Below, piece after piece: positions 60,344 through 64,000 of a stretch of 64,000 nt of DNA. The DNA is from Legionella anisa (lineage in GTDB: Bacteria; Pseudomonadota; Gammaproteobacteria; Legionellales; Legionellaceae). How positions within the stretch are numbered: the first letter of the stretch is position 1; every line of letters starts with the position of its first letter. The translations under genes and the position numbers were made by a program. The notes beneath the pieces were generated by a model that did no database searches, was not told where the DNA came from, and worked only from the letters and a program-made list of their open reading frames with translations. Where the stretch lies: NCBI RefSeq assembly GCF_001467525.1, contig NZ_LNXS01000029.1, positions 62,001 to 126,000 of the forward strand, read 5' to 3'.

Positions 60344-63300
60344 TCATCTAAAGTTGGAATAAGGTACTAATGGTACGATTGGCATGTTCATATCTCCTTG
60401 CCAGCCCTCCAATGAGTAGCGAAGGAAAAGAGCAGCGTGACTTGGGGTATAGTCTGTTGATTGTTGGATATCTAACCATCCTCCGATAACAAAATGTGAA
60501 CCAAGTCGACGTTCTATCAGTGCAAGTATAGAATAACCATAGCCTGTGCCAGGTCCACCCGATTGAATGAAGTTTTGCGAAGGATCGAAATTTGGAATCA
60601 GGTTTGGTAAGGGATAAGCAAGCAAGTCTTTGGTAGTGTCACGTGAATAGGTTACCGATCCGCCTAATTCATAAGACCAGTTTGCAGTACGCCGGCGATA
60701 ATTTATCGGGAGTGAAAATGATACATAAAAATTAGGGCTAAAGTACCCACCTTGTCCAAGAGTATATGCAAATAGATTCTTTTCATAGTGCCAGATCATA
60801 TTTGTGACTCCAATGGAAAGACGACGGTTCTCTTCATTAATGATTTTGTAATAATAACCATCTAATAAAAGAATACGTGTATTAGAGAGCACGTTTTTCC
60901 CAGTTAGTTTACTGCCAATAATGTTAGCCCAGACCCCATGAGCTTCGCCGCGATCGTAACTCAGTGACAAAGTAATGCCTGTAGCAACTACTCCTCCCCA
61001 CACGACTCCCGTATTGGGATCAACTGTACCCGAAAAAGAAAGTAAGGAGTTAGTCATGGGGCGTTGGGATGCGGTGATTGTCCAGCCCACATGTCGTATT
61101 TCACCGTTGTAATTGATGCCGCCAATCCAATTTTTTACAGGAAATCCTATAGGCGTTTGTCCAATGTCAAAACCCCAGAGTGGATTTTGCCAGCCTCCAT
61201 CCCAGCCAATACCTTTTGTCGCCTGTTTGATACCTGTTGTACATCCATTGATAGCACAAGTACCAAATTCATCCTCATAAACCCCATCAATTGGAGAAAA
61301 GCTTCCTGCTCCTAAATTGATTTTATCCGCTCTAAAAAAAGCACGACCGTTCGAGTATGCCCAATCTGCTTGCGCTATAGTATCTTCGGCACGCAGGTCA
61401 GAAATTCCGGCTGAACCTGGCAACCGCCAGTAATCTTCATCCACAGTAAGGCGTGTTTCTTGTTGCCGATACAGTAGGGCTGATTCAGAACGAATACTAC
61501 GTTTAAGCCAATCATCTTCTATATTATTCCGTGTTAACCAGGTATAGTAATCGTTGCTGGTAGGCCATACTGAGGTAATACTGCTTTGAACCATTGCCTT
61601 TTTGTAATCTTCCTGAGCTAATTTGGGCATGCGAAGTTGTGTTTCCAAGCGGGCAGCATCGCGAAATATAAGCGCACTATCCTGACTAGGTGCCGCATTA
61701 ATACTTTCTTGTTTGAGGTGGTTGAAAATAGTTAATGCTTTTTGAGAGTTTCCTACAGCATTCCAGGCATTTGCTAGTCTTCTTTGCATATTAAGATTAA
61801 AAGCCAATTTGAGATTTTGCTGCTGTTCGAGCAATTGATGCGCTTCTTTCTTATTTCCCAAGGCGATAAGTGATTCTATAACCCCAAGATTTGCATCAGC
61901 ATTGAGCGGTTCATGAGTTTTCACATCTTGATAATAATTCAATGCTCTTGCAAATTCTCCATCAAGCAAAGCCCAATCTGCTAGAGTAAGTTTAATCGGT
62001 GTGGTCTGTGTCTGACTCATTAAATATGCTGCCGCACCTTGCTTATCGCCACTGTCACGTAATTGTTGTGCATGGTGTAAAATCAATTCAGTGGTCAGAC
62101 GTTGTGCTAATTGACGCATGCCTTCATTCCATTGTTTTTGTGGAATAGTATGAAGATGCGTCAGCGCTTTCTGTAACTGATCTATATTCGATAAATAAAG
62201 TGCATAAGCATATGCTTGAATCGGATTTTTTCTTTGTTTTGAAATCAAGCGCTGGAATAAATCATGTGCTTTTTTGAATTCACCTTCATGATTCAATGCT
62301 AAGGCAAGATGATAAGTTAACCAAACATTATCCGGGTCAATTTTCAGTGCTTGCCTGTACTTTTCTATTGCCTGTTTCCATTGGTTTGTTTGTTCAAGAT
62401 CCTCCGCTTGCTCTTGTAATAAAGCGCTTTCCAAACTACGTTGAGCGTCTTTAAATTTGCTTTTTAGATCTTCAGGCAAACTATTCAGGTAATTCAAGGC
62501 CTTTTGTAATGATTGACGCTTGTAGATGCCAAGAAGCCCAAAGACTGCGCTACCCTTTCCAGGGCTAATGACCAAAGCTCGTTTAAATGCTTGTTCTGCA
62601 TTGGCGAAATTTTTGCGGGCGAATTCTACTTCACCTATCCCAACCCAAGCATCATAATTCCTACTATCTAAAAGGAGGGCTTGCTGATATTTTTTTTTCG
62701 CCAAATCAATATTACCTGCTTGAAATTCAGTTTCTCCGCTGGAAACCCATAACTCTGCAAGCCTATTTTTGAGTGCATAAGACCAATTATCCTGGTTGTT
62801 ATTATTCGTATACACTTGATGTTCTTTTAAAAAATTATAAAGCTCTTGCAAATGGTTAAATGCATTTTGGCGCTGAGCGGGTATTCTTGAGACGATGCGC
62901 CAATATTCAGTACTTAACTCCCGTGTGGGAAAAACTCCATGAAAAAGAGCATCATATTGAGCTTTAGCCAAATCGAGATGTCCAGACATTGCCATTATTC
63001 TCGCTTTTTGCAATTTTAATTTTGCTTCAGGCTGTATAAGAAATAAACTCATCTTAGCTTGTTTGTATTCAACTGAATCTGGAGCTTTTTGTTTTAATTC
63101 CTCGAGTAGTTCTTCTGCTAAAATCAAGTTCTTTTGACGTATTGCAAGTCTGATGCGTGCTGCAAGAACTTCAGGATCATTAGGAGCGATCAATTGCAAA
63201 CGATCAAGAGAGTTTTGCACAAAATCATCTCTATAATAGGTCTCCCCCCAAAGCACCTGATCCAATAAAATCTGTTTTGGATTGATATCAATGGCATAAA

Positions 63301-63457
63301 CTTTTAAGGCGATTAAGCTAAACAAAAATCCTAGAAAAAGTAGTTGAAACCTGCTGCTCAAACTAAAGGTACTCAATCTGATGGATTTTTTTGAATTTTT
63401 TCGCTCACCGTAGTGGAGACTACTGCTTTCGCGAAAAAAATCAAAGAAATCCATCAT
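60344..63457 (-). CDS. bcsC: Cellulose export outer-membrane protein (TPR + barrel)
   Basis: 1037 residues from the ATG at 63457 (AAAGG eight bases upstream). A basic extension of about 30 residues precedes the signal-like segment FQLLFLGFLFSLIALKVYA. Then about sixteen TPR-type helix pairs (for example YDAWVGIGEVEFARKNFANA and VWLTYHLALALNHEGEFKKA), and from about residue 690 the BcsC barrel domain (GGWQNPLWGFDIGQTPIGFP, SYDRGEAHGVWANIIGSKL, LIPNFDPSQNFIQSGG). Exports cellulose across the periplasm and outer membrane. Faces bcsG tail to tail, so the two are not co-transcribed. Confidence 0.93.
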   Translation of the reverse strand: MMDFFDFFRESSSLHYGERKNSKKSIRLSTFSLSSRFQLLFLGFLFSLIALKVYAIDINPKQILLDQVLWGETYYRDDFVQNSLDRLQLIAPNDPEVLAARIRLAIRQKNLILAEELLEELKQKAPDSVEYKQAKMSLFLIQPEAKLKLQKARIMAMSGHLDLAKAQYDALFHGVFPTRELSTEYWRIVSRIPAQRQNAFNHLQELYNFLKEHQVYTNNNNQDNWSYALKNRLAELWVSSGETEFQAGNIDLAKKKYQQALLLDSRNYDAWVGIGEVEFARKNFANAEQAFKRALVISPGKGSAVFGLLGIYKRQSLQKALNYLNSLPEDLKSKFKDAQRSLESALLQEQAEDLEQTNQWKQAIEKYRQALKIDPDNVWLTYHLALALNHEGEFKKAHDLFQRLISKQRKNPIQAYAYALYLSNIDQLQKALTHLHTIPQKQWNEGMRQLAQRLTTELILHHAQQLRDSGDKQGAAAYLMSQTQTTPIKLTLADWALLDGEFARALNYYQDVKTHEPLNADANLGVIESLIALGNKKEAHQLLEQQQNLKLAFNLNMQRRLANAWNAVGNSQKALTIFNHLKQESINAAPSQDSALIFRDAARLETQLRMPKLAQEDYKKAMVQSSITSVWPTSNDYYTWLTRNNIEDDWLKRSIRSESALLYRQQETRLTVDEDYWRLPGSAGISDLRAEDTIAQADWAYSNGRAFFRADKINLGAGSFSPIDGVYEDEFGTCAINGCTTGIKQATKGIGWDGGWQNPLWGFDIGQTPIGFPVKNWIGGINYNGEIRHVGWTITASQRPMTNSLLSFSGTVDPNTGVVWGGVVATGITLSLSYDRGEAHGVWANIIGSKLTGKNVLSNTRILLLDGYYYKIINEENRRLSIGVTNMIWHYEKNLFAYTLGQGGYFSPNFYVSFSLPINYRRRTANWSYELGGSVTYSRDTTKDLLAYPLPNLIPNFDPSQNFIQSGGPGTGYGYSILALIERRLGSHFVIGGWLDIQQSTDYTPSHAALFLRYSLEGWQGDMNMPIVPLVPYSNFR

Positions 63458-63532
63458 CTTCAGCACCTTTAATTTGCTCGTTACGGCTCAATTGTTTTTT
63501 CCAGGATAATAAACTGAATCTGGCTATGAACA

Positions 63533-64000
63533 TTAACTAATCCAATTATTCTGTCGAACTATTTCCTTGGAGCTTTCGACTCCGGGTTGATCAAATGAAT
63601 TTATATTCCAAATTACACCCTGGACAAAAACTTTATGTTCGTATAAGGAAATCAGTGAGCCCAGAGTTTTTGGTGACCATTCAGTCAAAGAGAGAAGATT
63701 AATAGGCATTTCGCCGGCAATGTAACTGTGAGGATTTTCTCCGTGATTTCCACCTTTTGTTAATACTTCTTTATGGGCATGACATATTTTATTAATTACC
63801 TTACCATCAAACGTTTGAACGCTAATTAAATCAGCTGCTACTTTATGTGTTCCTTGACACAAAAGCTGGTAGTAACTGTGTTGTGCATGGTTACCTAGAC
63901 CACCCCAGATAATGGGGCCTGTCGCATAATCCACTGTACGACCTTGTCTGTTTATCGATTTACCATTACTTTCCATATCGAGTTGCTGAAGATAGGGAAC
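63533..64000 (-). CDS. pgi: Glucose-6-phosphate isomerase, C-terminal part (5' end outside window)
   Basis: The frame is open from the window edge (VPYLQQLD before the first Met). The 155 visible residues are the C-terminal quarter of Pgi: MESNGKSI, GPIIWGGLGNHAQHSYYQLL with catalytic His, QGTHKVAADLI, and the C-terminal YEHKVFVQGVIWNINSFDQP and GVESSKEIV with active-site Lys. The protein interconverts glucose-6-P and fructose-6-P. Short insertion-poor form, as in many non-enteric bacteria. Upstream of bcsC in the same direction with a 75-base gap. Confidence 0.95.
   Translation of the reverse strand, partial: VPYLQQLDMESNGKSINRQGRTVDYATGPIIWGGLGNHAQHSYYQLLCQGTHKVAADLISVQTFDGKVINKICHAHKEVLTKGGNHGENPHSYIAGEMPINLLSLTEWSPKTLGSLISLYEHKVFVQGVIWNINSFDQPGVESSKEIVRQNNWIS

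Noticed and set aside
1-64000. tRNA or rRNA genes
   Set aside because: No cloverleaf with conserved TTCGANTC arm and no rRNA-like stretch was noticed on either strand by eye; a tRNAscan run would be decisive.

Overview
The window looks like chromosome of a Legionella species, probably not L. pneumophila itself. It has low GC content and a chain of recognisable Legionella genes: a type II secretion C component, an EnhA-like L,D-transpeptidase, two DUF4949 secreted proteins, a 17-kDa-antigen-like lipoprotein and a type IVa pilus pilMNOPQ operon. Between these housekeeping blocks lie large, low-complexity or coiled-coil proteins with Glu-rich C-termini, as is typical of Dot/Icm effectors. This assignment comes from family recognition by eye; no search was run.

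Layout. 1-7 kb: 3' part of alr, a glycine-zipper lipoprotein, a DUF6624-like orphan, a small membrane protein, the dapD-dapE lysine/peptidoglycan pair and a cystathionine lyase/synthase. 7-15 kb: lspC overlapping a Sel1 lipoprotein, a 464-aa protein with phosphothreonine-lyase-like residues, mutY, an orphan, then two unknown genes followed by a periplasmic HtrA-type protease. 15-22 kb: isochorismatase-type hydrolase, SDR, the flgAMN flagellar operon with clear sigma-54 and sigma-28 promoters, a cytochrome c, EnhA-like YkuD protein, a membrane/coiled-coil effector candidate and coaX. 22-30 kb: the start of the dcw division cluster (mraZ, rsmH, ftsL, ftsI, murE) with an MraZ-type operator, then the DUF4949 pair, pdxB and an M50 peptidase. 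31-41 kb: a His-tailed small protein and a 942-aa protein with two separate cysteine-peptidase-like folds, an amidohydrolase, a secreted papain-like protease, a KimA-like transporter, a PAP2 phosphatase and a J-domain-like membrane protein. 41-48 kb: etfBA, ald, an FAD monooxygenase, mrcA (PBP1a) and a coiled-coil effector candidate. 49-58 kb: pilMNOPQ, aroK-aroB-damX, proC. 58-64 kb: convergent bcsG and bcsC (cellulose modification and export), then the 3' part of pgi.

The intergenic space is dominated by short non-coding palindromes. Family A (GTAGCCTGGGTGCAGCG... / ...CGCTGCACCCAGGCTAC) occurs at least a dozen times. Family B (AGGGTCTGTTT... / ...AAACAGACCCT) occurs as short, long and tandem copies. 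At least two further inverted-repeat elements occur once each. Several sit exactly at stop codons or inside operons, including the dcw cluster.

The most interesting genes are four effector candidates with residual catalytic or fold signatures: 8114-9508 (OspF/SpvC-like), 31927-34755 (permuted NlpC/P60-like plus transglutaminase-like), 39485-40744 (HPD J-domain-like plus membrane helices) and 1528-2874 (DUF6624-like). These assignments are inferences from motifs and need profile searches.
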